A stretch of 60,016 nt of DNA from Streptomyces ureilyticus (GTDB lineage Bacteria > Actinomycetota > Actinomycetes > Streptomycetales > Streptomycetaceae): positions 1 through 60,016 of the forward strand of contig NZ_JAAKZX010000033.1 in NCBI RefSeq assembly GCF_011045025.1, written 5' to 3'. Under the pieces are notes generated by a model, which saw only the letters and a program-made list of their open reading frames with translations, did no database searches and was not told where the DNA came from. Shown here piece after piece: positions 1-8,931 of the stretch (the stretch's first letter is position 1; the number at the start of each line of letters is the position of its first letter). Both the position numbers and the translations under genes were made by a program.

Positions 1-213
1 TCTACACCCAACTCGCCCAAACCAACCCCGCCGCCTACCTCCCCAACCTCGCCGCCTCCCTCAACAACCTCGCCATCGGCCTGGCGGAGACCGGGGACCG
101 ACAAGGCGCCCTCGAACCCGCCCACGAAGCCACCCGCATCTACACCCAACTCGCCCAAACCAACCCCGCCGCCTACCTCCCCAGCCTCGCCGGCTCCCTC
201 AACAACCTCGCCG
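1..213 (+). repeat. Near-identical 138-bp coding tandem repeat (TPR units)
   Basis: Bases 3-140 form one full unit and 141-213 the start of the next. The overlapping 73 bases differ at only about two positions (Asn to Ser, Ala to Gly). Such DNA-level identity points to recent unit duplication or gene conversion, so repeat number may differ between strains. The array continues upstream of the window. Confidence 0.8.
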
Positions 214-1298
214 CACACCTGGCGAACACAAGCGACGAGTCAGCAGCCGTCCAGGCCTACACAGACACGGCAGCCACCCTCGCCCAGACGCACCCAGCCT
301 CCACGCGCCGGATCGAGTACGAGCGCGAAGCCTTCCGGCTCGGACGCCCCGGTCCCGCATCCGAGGTCGGCCTGAGAGAGCTGATCCATCTGCTCGGCGG
401 CAGTTTGACCGAACAGGCCGACAGCACCAGCCTGCGCGCTCGGCGGAGACTCCGCTCGTACGCCCAGGAGTCGCCCGGCAACGGCCAACTGCTGGAGCGG
501 ATCTGGCAGCAGGAGACTGACGCCCCTGTCCCGGAATGGCTGTCACTCCCGGAAGAGACGCTGGACCTGGTCGAAGAATGGATGTCGACGCCCACCTGGG
601 CGGACAGCCAGGAGTTCTGGTCGCGCCACTCCGACGTCCTGGGCTCCTCAGCCGCCTCAACCGCCTTGGAGGAATACGCCCTCGTCACTCCCGTCGCCGA
701 GCGGCACCTGACACTCAGGCGACTGATCCTCTCTGATGGCCCATCCCCCGCTTTCCACCCACTGATCCTGAGAGACCAGCTCACAGCCTGGCTGGAGTGC
801 GAGAGCTGGGACGACTCGAAGCGCTTCTTCCAAGAGAACAACGAGCTGTTCCTCCACGAATCCGCCGAGGACACCCTCACAGCAGCCGATCCCTCCACCC
901 CCGAGACCGAGGCACACACGGCTCTCCTGCACATCGCCCGCACGGAAGACATCGACACCGCCTTCCACCTTGTCCAAGACCGTGCCACTCTCCAGCAGTA
1001 CGTCCTGCACGCGATGAACGAAGGCAACGCCCACGCCCTCTGGCACGCCTCCGCCATCGAGAGCGCGGTCTTCAACGACGATCAGTCATCCCTCACCCAC
1101 GCCCAAGCCGCCCTCCTCCTGGCCGACGAGCCCGATTCACTCGACCCCGACGCCCTGGCCACCGCCGTAGCCGAAGCAGACCCGGAAACCCGCGACCGCC
1201 TCGTCTCCGAACTGGCCACCCTCAGCGCCCACCACGGCCGACAGCACGCTGCCCACTGGATCCGCCTCATCCAGGCCCTCACCCAAGCCGGCACGTGA
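3..1298 (+). CDS. TPR-repeat protein, 5' end outside the window
   Basis: The frame is open from the first bases, so this is the C-terminal 431 residues of a longer protein. The first ~70 residues are tandem helical repeats with a 46-residue period (one and a half units visible, with the motif AAYLPNLAASLNNLA), of the TPR type common in actinobacterial signalling and conflict proteins. The rest is an alpha-helical region containing two related segments of the form W-x-D-S-x-x-F (around residues 200 and 265). The stop overlaps the GTG start of the downstream CHAT gene, so the two are translationally coupled and probably act together: TPR as a sensor or scaffold, CHAT as a protease. The partner molecule is unknown. 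The TPR call is firm; the function is inferred from the neighbour. Confidence 0.75.
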   Translation, partial: YTQLAQTNPAAYLPNLAASLNNLAIGLAETGDRQGALEPAHEATRIYTQLAQTNPAAYLPSLAGSLNNLAAHLANTSDESAAVQAYTDTAATLAQTHPASTRRIEYEREAFRLGRPGPASEVGLRELIHLLGGSLTEQADSTSLRARRRLRSYAQESPGNGQLLERIWQQETDAPVPEWLSLPEETLDLVEEWMSTPTWADSQEFWSRHSDVLGSSAASTALEEYALVTPVAERHLTLRRLILSDGPSPAFHPLILRDQLTAWLECESWDDSKRFFQENNELFLHESAEDTLTAADPSTPETEAHTALLHIARTEDIDTAFHLVQDRATLQQYVLHAMNEGNAHALWHASAIESAVFNDDQSSLTHAQAALLLADEPDSLDPDALATAVAEADPETRDRLVSELATLSAHHGRQHAAHWIRLIQALTQAGT

Positions 1299-2227
1299 GC
1301 CCGCCCTACGTGGTGTGCCTGGTCCTGGCCGCAGCCCCGACCCTCCCGAACGCCCCCAACGTCCTGGAGGAGCACCGCGACGTCCAACAGAGCATCGTGT
1401 ACTCCCGCTACGGCCACACCATCCGCCTAGACACCCTCCCGGCAGCCCGCTGGGAAGACCTCGCCCAGTACCTGTCCTCCACCACGCCCCACGTCCTCCA
1501 CTTCGCAGGCCGGGGCACCCCCGACGGCGGCCCCCGGTTCGTGACCGACGACGGCGGCGAGGCCCCGGTCTCGACAGACGGCCTGCGCACCTGCGTCACC
1601 ACGGCCGCGGCGACCGGCCTCCATCTGCTCATCCTCAACGCCTGCTGGACAGCCCGCCTCGCCAAGGAACTCACCGACGCCGTCCCCACCGTCATCGGCT
1701 GGCAGGCCCAGGTGGCCGACCTCCACGCGCGCGGCTACGCCCGCGTCTTCTACCGCAACCTCGCCACCGGCGCATCCGTGGCCAAGGCACATGCGACGGC
1801 CTGCATGATGCTCAGCCTCTCCGGCTGTGTAGGCCCACCGCTCCTGCACAGTGCCGTAGACCACATCCCCGAGGCGCACTTCCTCATCAGCCCGGAGGCA
1901 CGACCGGTCCCGCCGGGACAACCGGTCAAACCCCGCCAGTACGAGGCGATCGCACGCCTCCGCAAGCAACGGTTCGTCCACCGCCGCCCTGACCTCACTC
2001 ACTTCTCCGGCAGCCGCGCCCCTCTGCTCGCCGCGATCCGCAACGCGTCCCCCAGCGCCTCGGCCAGTCGTACACCGGCGAAATGCAACTCTCGTTTCCC
2101 CGCGCCCGGTTCGTCGAGCAGTGACTTGGCCGCGTCCAGGACGTACGCGGCTGAGCCGAGCAGCTCCGTCTCCAACTCATCCGCCATACGGGACAGCCGG
2201 CTGTCGGCGTCGTCCGTGCTGAGGTAA
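1295..2227 (+). CDS. CHAT-domain (caspase-like) protease, probable altered C terminus
   Basis: 310-residue frame starting at GTG 1295, which overlaps the TPR gene stop in a GTGA arrangement. A CHAT fold is suggested by a His in VLHFAGRG (His69) and a Cys in LLILNACW (Cys117), the spacing and context of the catalytic His-Cys pair in CHAT proteases such as those paired with TPR proteins. A conserved GW near residue 134 and the helix SVAKAHATA fit the family. CHAT proteases are typically activated by a partner and cleave a downstream effector; no substrate is visible here. Oddity: the last ~75 codons run antisense through the gene at 1999-2295 and are Ser-rich shadow-like sequence, so the native 3' end may have been lost. 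CHAT assignment is by motif only. Confidence 0.65.
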   Translation: MSPPYVVCLVLAAAPTLPNAPNVLEEHRDVQQSIVYSRYGHTIRLDTLPAARWEDLAQYLSSTTPHVLHFAGRGTPDGGPRFVTDDGGEAPVSTDGLRTCVTTAAATGLHLLILNACWTARLAKELTDAVPTVIGWQAQVADLHARGYARVFYRNLATGASVAKAHATACMMLSLSGCVGPPLLHSAVDHIPEAHFLISPEARPVPPGQPVKPRQYEAIARLRKQRFVHRRPDLTHFSGSRAPLLAAIRNASPSASASRTPAKCNSRFPAPGSSSSDLAASRTYAAEPSSSVSNSSAIRDSRLSASSVLR

Positions 2228-2295
2228 CACGGGCGGCCGTCCGGCGTGGTCCAGGGCAGCAACCGCAAGGGGGTGCCCGTTCCTTCGCGCATCAT
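1999..2295 (-). CDS. Small hypothetical protein next to an XRE regulator
   Basis: 98 residues from ATG 2295, chosen because GGAGGAG lies 9 nt upstream; a GTG at 2340 would add 15 residues without a better ribosome site. The protein has a short aromatic/proline opening (RLLPWTTPDGRPCYLSTD) followed by two amphipathic helices. It has no membrane segment or known motif. It is divergent from the XRE/DUF5753 gene at 2468, with about 170 bp between starts, and similar small genes often accompany such regulators in Streptomyces (recollection, not checked). The 3' 229 bp overlap the CHAT frame in antisense. The amino-acid composition in this frame looks like genuine coding sequence. Confidence 0.6.
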   Translation of the reverse strand: MMREGTGTPLRLLPWTTPDGRPCYLSTDDADSRLSRMADELETELLGSAAYVLDAAKSLLDEPGAGKRELHFAGVRLAEALGDALRIAASRGARLPEK

Positions 2296-2467
2296 CTTCT
2301 GTCGCTCCTCCGAACCTGGCCCTTTGCCGGGCATGACCACCGGTGATTGATTACCGTGTGTGTCGCCATCGTTGCGCTATGGCAGATTGCTTCAACAGAA
2401 GTGACCCGTCCCGGCGTTGAGATCGGGACGACAACGGCCAACAGCTGACAGTCGAGAGGCGAGACCG

Positions 2468-3313
2468 ATGACGTTCAAGCCGCAGACCCTGACCCCGTAT
2501 CTGTCCGCCCGCCACTACTTCGGCGCCGAGCAGCGCCGCCATCGCGAGGGCGCGAGCCTGTCTCTCGTACAGCTCGCGGGGATCGTGAACTCCAGCAAGA
2601 GCACGCTCGCGCGAGTCGAAACGGCGGAGTTGATGCCACCGCCGGATCTGCCGGACCGGCTGGACGTCGCGTTCGGCACGGACCGGCACTTCCACGGGCT
2701 GTACGAACTGGCCAAGCGTGAGGCGCATCCGGACCAGTACCGGCGGTTCATGGACTTCGAGGCGCAGGCGGAGGTCATCGAGAACTACGAACCACAGGTC
2801 ATCCCAGGGTTGTTGCAGACCAGGGAGTACGCCGACGCACAGCTCAGCCTCCAGGAGGAACTGCCCCGGGAGAAGGTGGAGGAACTCGTCAACGCCCGCA
2901 TGGCCCGCAAGGACCGGCTCCGGTCGGCCCAGGCCCCGCTGCGCTGGGCGATCATCGACGAGGCGGTACTCCGAAGGCCCTTCGGCAGCAGGGAGTGCAT
3001 GTACAAACAACTGGCCTCGCTGCTCAGGCAGGTGGATACTCCGGACAGTAAGGTCCAGGTGATGCCCTTCAGCGCCGGTGCGCACTACCTGATGGGTGGC
3101 GCCCTGACCCTGCTGACCCTTCCCAACAGCTCCACCGTGGCCTATGAAGAGGGCATCGAGGTCGGTCACCTCTACGAGGACCGGGACTTGGTGAAGAAAT
3201 GGCGGCGGCGCTACGAAGTGCTCCGCGCCAACGCCCTCCCACAGGCCGCCTCGGCAGAGCTGATCCGACAGGCGATGGAGGACTACAAGTCATGCGACAC
3301 ACCCCCGAGCTGA
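2468..3313 (+). CDS. XRE-family regulator with DUF5753 (Scr1-type)
   Basis: 281 residues from ATG 2468. Residues ~15-65 form a helix-turn-helix of the XRE type (RRHREGASLSLVQLAGIVNS then SKSTLARVETAE). Residues ~85-275 form the DUF5753 domain, recognised by the FEAQAEVIENYEPQVIPGLL motif, the QTREYA helix and the C-terminal VQVMPF and SSTVAYEE segments. Members of this family pair with a DUF397 protein encoded immediately downstream, as here, and some control antibiotic or sporulation genes in Streptomyces. The 3' end overlaps the DUF397 gene by 22 bp, so the two are co-translated. The specific target is not visible. Confidence 0.9.
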   Translation: MTFKPQTLTPYLSARHYFGAEQRRHREGASLSLVQLAGIVNSSKSTLARVETAELMPPPDLPDRLDVAFGTDRHFHGLYELAKREAHPDQYRRFMDFEAQAEVIENYEPQVIPGLLQTREYADAQLSLQEELPREKVEELVNARMARKDRLRSAQAPLRWAIIDEAVLRRPFGSRECMYKQLASLLRQVDTPDSKVQVMPFSAGAHYLMGGALTLLTLPNSSTVAYEEGIEVGHLYEDRDLVKKWRRRYEVLRANALPQAASAELIRQAMEDYKSCDTPPS

Positions 3314-3489
3314 ACTCCGCACGCTGGCGGCGGAGCAGCTACAGCAACGCCAACGGGGGCAATTGCGTCGAGATCACCGACGACTTCCCCGGCGTCGTCC
3401 CCGTCCGCGACAGCAAGAACCCCCACGGCCCCGTACTCGTCGTCCCAGCCGCCGCTTGGGACGAGTTCGTCAACTCCCTGAAGGCGTAA
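3292..3489 (+). CDS. DUF397 protein
   Basis: 65 residues from ATG 3292. The sequence carries the DUF397 hallmarks: a W-R-R/K-S-S-Y-S-N opening, GGNCVEI, VPVRDSKNP and a C-terminal W-x-x-F-V. It overlaps the preceding XRE/DUF5753 gene by 22 bp. In characterised pairs the DUF397 protein modulates the DUF5753 regulator, sometimes described as an antitoxin/toxin-like relation; that role here is inference. A strong hairpin terminator follows directly. Confidence 0.9.
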   Translation: MRHTPELNSARWRRSSYSNANGGNCVEITDDFPGVVPVRDSKNPHGPVLVVPAAAWDEFVNSLKA

Positions 3490-3493
3490 CGCA

Positions 3494-3531
3494 CGATGGT
3501 GCCCCGTACGCGAACGTGCGGGGCACCATCG
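3494..3531. terminator. Bidirectional hairpin terminator
   Basis: Arms 3495-3510 and 3515-3530 pair over 16 bp (one T-G wobble) around the loop CGAA, with one further C-G pair outside. It lies between the convergent DUF397 and RND exporter genes and can serve both. Confidence 0.8.
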
Positions 3532-3550
3532 ATCCGGCGCCATCAACCCA

Positions 3551-6500
3551 TCAGACGCCCGCCGGCTCCGGCTCCCCGGACTCCGCCTCTGCGGAGGACC
3601 CGGACGCGGCCCCGGCCTTCTTCTCCCGCTTCGCCGCCCTCTTCTTCGCCCGCCGCTCCTTGCGGAGTTCCACCATCGCGTACAGCGTCGGCACCAGCAG
3701 CAGCGTCAGCAGCGTCGACGTGATCAGGCCGCCGATGACCACCACGGCCAGCGGCTGGGCGATGAAGCCGCCCTCGCCCGTGACGCCCAGGGCCATGGGG
3801 AGGAGGGCGAAGATCGTCGCCAATGCCGTCATCAGGATGGGGCGCAGCCGGTGGCGGCCGCCCTCCAGTACGGCCTCGACCACTCCGTAACCCTGCCTGC
3901 GGTACTGGTTGATCAGGTCGATCAGGACGATCGCGTTCGTGACCACGATGCCGATGAGCATCAGCATGCCGATCATCGCCGGTACGCCCATGGGGGTGCC
4001 CGTGGCGACCAGCAGACCGATCGCGCCCGTTGCCGCGAACGGGATCGACACCAGCAGGATCAGCGGCTGGATCAGGGACCGGAAGGTCGCCACCAGGAGC
4101 ATGAAGACGATCGCGATCGCCGCGAGCATCGCGAGGCCCAGGGACGCGAACGCCTCGTCCTGGTCCTGGGAGACACCGCCGATCTCCGCCGTCGCACCGT
4201 CCGGGAGCTTCAGCGCGTCGAGCTTCGTCGTGAGGTCCGCGCTCACCGCGCCGGTGTTCTCGCCCGTCGGCTTCGCCGTGATCGTCGCCGCGCGCTGACC
4301 GTCGATCCGGGTCATCGAGACCGGGCCGTCGACCAGTTCCACCGTGGCGATGTCACCGAGCACCGCACCGGGACCGAGCTGGAGTTTCTTCAGCTCGTCC
4401 AGCGTCTGGGCCGGCTTCGCCGACTTGATGACCACGTCGCGCTCGGTGTCGTCCAGGATCGCCGTGCCGCTGGGGGTGCCGCGCACCGCCTGGGCCACGG
4501 CCGCGCCGAGCGTCGTGTCGTTGAACCCGGCCGCCGCGGCCTCGGAGTTGGCCTTGACGGAGATCCGCGGCACGGACTGCGCGAGGTCGCTCGTCACGTC
4601 CGTGACGTCGTCGAGCCCGGCGACCGCGTCCCGTACCTCCTCCGCGGCCTCGCGCAGCACCTCGGCGTCGGCGGACTTGACGACCACGCTCAGCTCCTGG
4701 GCGCCGAAGCCGTCTCCGGCCGAGATCGTCGTCGTACCGATCCCGGAGAGCTTGCCGAGCCCTTCCTCGATGCGGTCCTGGACATCGTCGTACGAGGCCG
4801 AGTCCGCGACCTTGACGGTGTACGAGGCCTGGTTGGAGTCCGTGCCCCCGCCGAACGCGGCCAGGAAGCCGGACGAGCCGACCGTGACCTGGTAGTCCTC
4901 GACGCCCTGCACGTCGTCGAGCAGCTGCTCGACCTTCTTGGCCTGCGCGTCGGTCGCCGCCAGGCTGGTGCCGGGCTTCAACTCCTGCTTGACGGTGAGG
5001 ACTTCCTGCTCGCCCTGGTCGAAGAAGTTGGTCTTCAGCAGGGGCGCCATGGCGAACGTGCCGATGAGGACGACGATCGCGATGGCCACGCTGGTGAGGC
5101 GGCGCCGGGTGGCGAACCGCAGGACAGGGACGTAACTGCGCTGGAGTCGGCTGCGGGCCTCCTTCTCCTCGGCCTTGCGGCGGGCCTCGTCGGCGTCCGC
5201 GGGTGTGCCCTTGGGGGCGCGCAGGAACCAGTACGAGAGCACCGGTACGACCGTCAGCGAGACGAGCAGCGAGGCCAGCAGCGCCGCCGTCACGGTCAGG
5301 CTGAAGGAGCCGAACAGTTCGCCGACCATGCCGCCGGTCAGGCCGATCGGGAGGAAGACGGCGACCGTCGTGAGAGTGGAGGACGTGACCGCGCCCGCGA
5401 CCTCCCGTACCGCCTTGAGGATCGCCTCCTGGCGCTCCTCGCCGTAGCCGAGGTGGCGCTTGATGTTCTCCAGGACCACGATCGAGTCGTCGACGACGCG
5501 GCCGATCGCGATGGTCAGGGCGCCCAGCGTCAGCATGTTGAGCGAGAGGTCCCGGGTCCACAGGACGATCAGCGCGAGGACCACCGACAACGGGATCGAG
5601 ACCGCGGTGACGAGGGTCGAGCGGACCGAGGCCAGGAAGACCAGGATGATCACGACCGCGAACAGCAGGCCGAGCGCGCCCTCGGTGGTCAGGCCCGAGA
5701 TGGACTTGGAGACCGCCGGGCCCTGGTCGCTGACCACGGTGATCGTCGAGCCGGAGCCGAGGTCTTTGCGCAGGTCCGGCAGCTTGTCCTGGACCGCGTC
5801 GGAGATGGCGACCGCGCTGCCGTCGTGGTCCATCGTCAGCGCCACGGAGAGGCTGGGCTTGCCGTCGGTGCGGGTGATGGACTGCGCCGTGGCGGGCTGC
5901 TCTTCGACCGTGGCGATGTCCCCGAGGCGTACGGGCTTCTTGACGCCCTCGCCGGTGACCATCAGGTCCTGGATCTGCTTGAGGGAGGTGAAGCCGCCGC
6001 CGACCTGGACGGTTCGGTTGCTGCCGTTCTCGTCGAAGGAGCCGGCCGGGACGGTCGCGCCGCCGGCCTGGAGAGCCTGGCCGAGGACGGCGGGGTTGAC
6101 CCCCGCGCGCGCCATCTCGGCGTCGTCGGGCGTGACGGTGACCTCGAGGTCCCGTACGCCGTCGACCGTGACCTGGCCGACGCCGTCGATGTCGCGCAGC
6201 TCGGGCAGGACCGTGCGGTCGAGCTGGTCCGAGAGGGCCTGCTGGTCCTTGTCGGAGGTGACGGCGAGGACGACGGTCGGGATGTCGTCCGTGGAACCGG
6301 CGACGACCTGCGGGTCCACGTCGTCCGGGAGCTGGACGCGGGCGCGGTTGACGGCCTGCTGGACGTCGGCGACGAGTTGCTCGGTGTCGTTGCCGTAGTC
6401 GAAGGACGCCATGATCAGGGCGTTGCCCTCGCTGGCGGTGGAGGTGACGCCGGAGATGCCGTCGACGCCTTCGAGGTTGTCCTCGATGGGCTCGACGACC

Positions 6501-6688
6501 TGCTTCTCGACGACGTCGGGGGACGCACCCTGGTACGGCGCGAGCACCGACACCACGGGCAGTTCGATGGTGGGCAGCAACTGCTGCTTGAGCTGCGGGA
6601 TCGCGATCGCTCCGAAAGCTAACGCGACGATCGACATCAGCCCGATCAGGGCCCGTTGCGCGAGGCTGAACCTGGACAGCCAGGACAT
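3551..6688 (-). CDS. RND efflux transporter, AcrB/HAE1-like
   Basis: 1045 residues, the usual length of a hydrophobe/amphiphile efflux permease. An N-terminal membrane helix (~13-32) is followed by a large extracytoplasmic porter domain, a membrane block with the proton-relay motif GRVVDDSIVVLEN (two adjacent Asp, as in AcrB TM4), a second porter domain and a final membrane block. The tail is Lys/Ala-rich and acidic. Proton-driven export of lipophilic compounds is the family role. No periplasmic adaptor or outer-membrane channel gene is nearby, as expected for a monoderm. It follows the kinase/regulator genes in the same direction with a 173-bp gap and is the obvious candidate target of that two-component system. 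Confidence 0.93.
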   Translation of the reverse strand: MSWLSRFSLAQRALIGLMSIVALAFGAIAIPQLKQQLLPTIELPVVSVLAPYQGASPDVVEKQVVEPIEDNLEGVDGISGVTSTASEGNALIMASFDYGNDTEQLVADVQQAVNRARVQLPDDVDPQVVAGSTDDIPTVVLAVTSDKDQQALSDQLDRTVLPELRDIDGVGQVTVDGVRDLEVTVTPDDAEMARAGVNPAVLGQALQAGGATVPAGSFDENGSNRTVQVGGGFTSLKQIQDLMVTGEGVKKPVRLGDIATVEEQPATAQSITRTDGKPSLSVALTMDHDGSAVAISDAVQDKLPDLRKDLGSGSTITVVSDQGPAVSKSISGLTTEGALGLLFAVVIILVFLASVRSTLVTAVSIPLSVVLALIVLWTRDLSLNMLTLGALTIAIGRVVDDSIVVLENIKRHLGYGEERQEAILKAVREVAGAVTSSTLTTVAVFLPIGLTGGMVGELFGSFSLTVTAALLASLLVSLTVVPVLSYWFLRAPKGTPADADEARRKAEEKEARSRLQRSYVPVLRFATRRRLTSVAIAIVVLIGTFAMAPLLKTNFFDQGEQEVLTVKQELKPGTSLAATDAQAKKVEQLLDDVQGVEDYQVTVGSSGFLAAFGGGTDSNQASYTVKVADSASYDDVQDRIEEGLGKLSGIGTTTISAGDGFGAQELSVVVKSADAEVLREAAEEVRDAVAGLDDVTDVTSDLAQSVPRISVKANSEAAAAGFNDTTLGAAVAQAVRGTPSGTAILDDTERDVVIKSAKPAQTLDELKKLQLGPGAVLGDIATVELVDGPVSMTRIDGQRAATITAKPTGENTGAVSADLTTKLDALKLPDGATAEIGGVSQDQDEAFASLGLAMLAAIAIVFMLLVATFRSLIQPLILLVSIPFAATGAIGLLVATGTPMGVPAMIGMLMLIGIVVTNAIVLIDLINQYRRQGYGVVEAVLEGGRHRLRPILMTALATIFALLPMALGVTGEGGFIAQPLAVVVIGGLITSTLLTLLLVPTLYAMVELRKERRAKKRAAKREKKAGAASGSSAEAESGEPEPAGV

Positions 6689-6861
6689 GAGTGGCGGATC
6701 TCTCTTCTGTGGCTGGGGGTGGCTGTGTGCTGGAGCGGCAAGAAGGGCGCATGTGAGCGCCCACCCCTACACCCTGAGCCACCGTCGAGAGCCGATCCGT
6801 CGCTCCCAGGTCTCGTTCCTTATCCGGCCCCTACTGCGGGCGCAGTACGGGCGGCCGGAGC

Positions 6862-7545
6862 TCACTCCACCTTTGGACGTACCAGCCCCGACTCGTAGGC
6901 GATGACGACCAGTTGGGCCCGGTCGCGGGCGCCCAGCTTGGCCATGGCGCGGTTGACGTGGGTCTTCACGGTGAGCGGGCTGACCTCGAGGCGTTCGGCG
7001 ATCTCGTCGTTCGAGTGGCCGCCCGCGACCTGGACGAGGACCTCGCGTTCGCGGCCGGTCAGCGCGGCGAGGCGTTCGGCGCGGGCGGGGTCCCGGTCGC
7101 CGTCCGCTCCGTCGCCCTGCGCGAGGAACTTGGCGATCAGCCCCTTGGTGGCCACCGGCGACAGCAGCGCCTCGCCGCTCGCCGCGACCCGGATGGCGTT
7201 GAGCAACTCGTCCGGCTCGGCCCCCTTGCCGAGGAAGCCGGAGGCGCCGGCCCGCAGGGACCGCACCACGTACTCGTCGACCTCGAAGGTCGTCAGCATG
7301 ACCACGCGTACGTGCGTGAGGCCGGGGTCGGCGCTGATCAGCCGGGTGGCGGCGAGACCGTCCGTGCCGGGCATACGGATGTCCATCAGGACGACGTCGG
7401 CCCGCTCCTCGCGCGCGAGCCGCACCGCTTCGGCGCCGTCCGAGGCCTCGCCGACGACCTCCATGTCGGGCTCGGAGTCGACCAGGACGCGGAACGCGCT
7501 CCGCAGCAGGGCCTGGTCGTCGGCGAGCAGGACGCGGATGGTCAT
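6862..7545 (-). CDS. NarL/LuxR-type response regulator
   Basis: 227 residues. The receiver domain (1-120) has the acidic pocket DD at 9-10, the phospho-acceptor Asp55 in VVLMDIRMPG, Thr85/86 and Lys107. A LuxR-type helix-turn-helix covers ~155-220 (LTGREREVLVQVAGGHSNDEIA, then VSPLTVKTHVNR). The start codon overlaps the kinase stop by 4 bp, so it is co-translated with its cognate kinase. The RND exporter gene lies just downstream on the same strand. Confidence 0.95.
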   Translation of the reverse strand: MTIRVLLADDQALLRSAFRVLVDSEPDMEVVGEASDGAEAVRLAREERADVVLMDIRMPGTDGLAATRLISADPGLTHVRVVMLTTFEVDEYVVRSLRAGASGFLGKGAEPDELLNAIRVAASGEALLSPVATKGLIAKFLAQGDGADGDRDPARAERLAALTGREREVLVQVAGGHSNDEIAERLEVSPLTVKTHVNRAMAKLGARDRAQLVVIAYESGLVRPKVE

Positions 7546-8849
7546 GCGGGGTCCCCCGTGGGTGCCGTTCTCCTGGATGCCGCAGTCGTCGACGGCACGT
7601 TCGCCGAGGCGGTGCCTCCGGTCGTGCGCCCGGCCGTGTCCTCGGTGCGGCTCTTGACCGGCAGGATCGCATGGACGCGGAAGCCGCCTCCGTAGCGGGG
7701 TCCGGCGGTGCAGCTGCCGCCGAGCGCGGTGACCCGCTCGCGCATGCCGAGCAGCCCGTGCCCGCCGTTCTTGTCCTGCCGGGCCTCGGCGTCGTCGCCG
7801 GGCCCGTTGTCCAGCACGGTGATCTCCACGTTCGGCCCCACGCGTACGACGCTGACCTCGGCCTTCGCCTCCGTACCCGCGTGCTTGCGCACATTGGTGA
7901 GGGCTTCCTGGATGATCCGGTACGCGGCCAGGTCGACGGCCGCGGGCAGGGCGGTGCCCTGGTCGGTGCGGGCCACCTCGACGGGCAGGCCCGCGTTGCG
8001 GAAGGTGCCGACGAGTTCGTCGAGCCGGTCCAGGCCCGGGGCCGGTTCGGTGGGTGCCTCGGGGTCGCCGGACTGCCTCAACAGGCCGACGGTCGCGCGG
8101 AGTTCGTTGAGCGCGGAGCGGCTGGCCTCGCGTACGTGGGCGAGGGCTTCCTTGGCCTGGTCGGGGCGCTTGTCCATGACGTGGGCGGCGACTCCGGCCT
8201 GGACGTTGACGAGCGCGATGTGGTGGGCGACGACGTCGTGCAGATCCCGCGCGATGCGGAGGCGTTCCTCGGCGACGCGGCGGCGGGCCTCTTCCTCACG
8301 GGTGCGTTCGGCGCGTTCGGCACGCTCTCTTATGGCGTGCACGAAGGCGCGGCGGCTGCGCACCGCGTCGCCCGCGGCGGCGGCCATGCCGGTCCAGGCG
8401 AAGATGCCGAGGTTCTCCTGCTCGTACCAGGGCATGGAGCCGGCGAGCATCGCGACGCCCGTCAGGACGGTCATGGTGAGCAGGCCGACCCGCCAGGTGG
8501 TGGGCCGGTCGGTCGCCGACGCCACCGTGTAAAGGGCGACCACGGCGGACATGGCGACCGGAGTCCGCGGGTCGCCGCTGACCAGCTCGATGACGGTGAG
8601 GGCGCCCGTCACCGCGAGTACCGGGAGGGGGCCGCGGCGGCGGAAGGCCAGGGTGACGCCGGCCAGCGTCATCAGGGTGAAGCCCAGCGCGTCGGGTGCC
8701 TGCGTGCCCCAGGTTTTGCCGTCGCCGTGCTCCTCGGGAGCTGCGAACGACGCGACGATCATGATCGCCAGTACGGCTGCTGCCAGCGCGCCGTCCGCTG
8801 CCAGCGGGTGCGTCCGCAGCCAGGTTGCGGTGCGCTTGATTGTGCTCAC
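7542..8849 (-). CDS. Sensor histidine kinase (NarX/DesK type)
   Basis: 435 residues from GTG 8849. Four to six predicted membrane helices occupy residues ~20-160, followed by a short coiled coil (RERAERAERTREEEARR). The HisKA_3 dimerisation domain carries the phospho-acceptor His204 in RDLHDVVAHH. A HATPase_c domain follows with the N box (QEALTNVRKHA) and G boxes (DNGPGD, GGHGLLGMRERV). The last ~35 residues are a Thr/Ala-rich tail. I preferred GTG 8849 to GTG 8870 because TACGGT lies exactly 6 nt before it and no ribosome site precedes either codon, the layout of a leaderless transcript. No extracellular loop of size is present, so it may sense the membrane itself. Confidence 0.93.
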   Translation of the reverse strand: MSTIKRTATWLRTHPLAADGALAAAVLAIMIVASFAAPEEHGDGKTWGTQAPDALGFTLMTLAGVTLAFRRRGPLPVLAVTGALTVIELVSGDPRTPVAMSAVVALYTVASATDRPTTWRVGLLTMTVLTGVAMLAGSMPWYEQENLGIFAWTGMAAAAGDAVRSRRAFVHAIRERAERAERTREEEARRRVAEERLRIARDLHDVVAHHIALVNVQAGVAAHVMDKRPDQAKEALAHVREASRSALNELRATVGLLRQSGDPEAPTEPAPGLDRLDELVGTFRNAGLPVEVARTDQGTALPAAVDLAAYRIIQEALTNVRKHAGTEAKAEVSVVRVGPNVEITVLDNGPGDDAEARQDKNGGHGLLGMRERVTALGGSCTAGPRYGGGFRVHAILPVKSRTEDTAGRTTGGTASANVPSTTAASRRTAPTGDPA

Positions 8850-8931
8850 GCGTTCACCGTACGGGGCCACTGCGTGGGGCGGAACTGGTGGTAACGGTAG
8901 CCGGAGGCTCCCTGCACCGGAACTGGAGCGG

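Noticed and set aside
3851..6622. 923-codon open frame antisense to the RND exporter
   Set aside because: Asp/Arg/Gly-rich shadow of high-GC codon bias; no motifs, and the opposite strand encodes a clear transporter.
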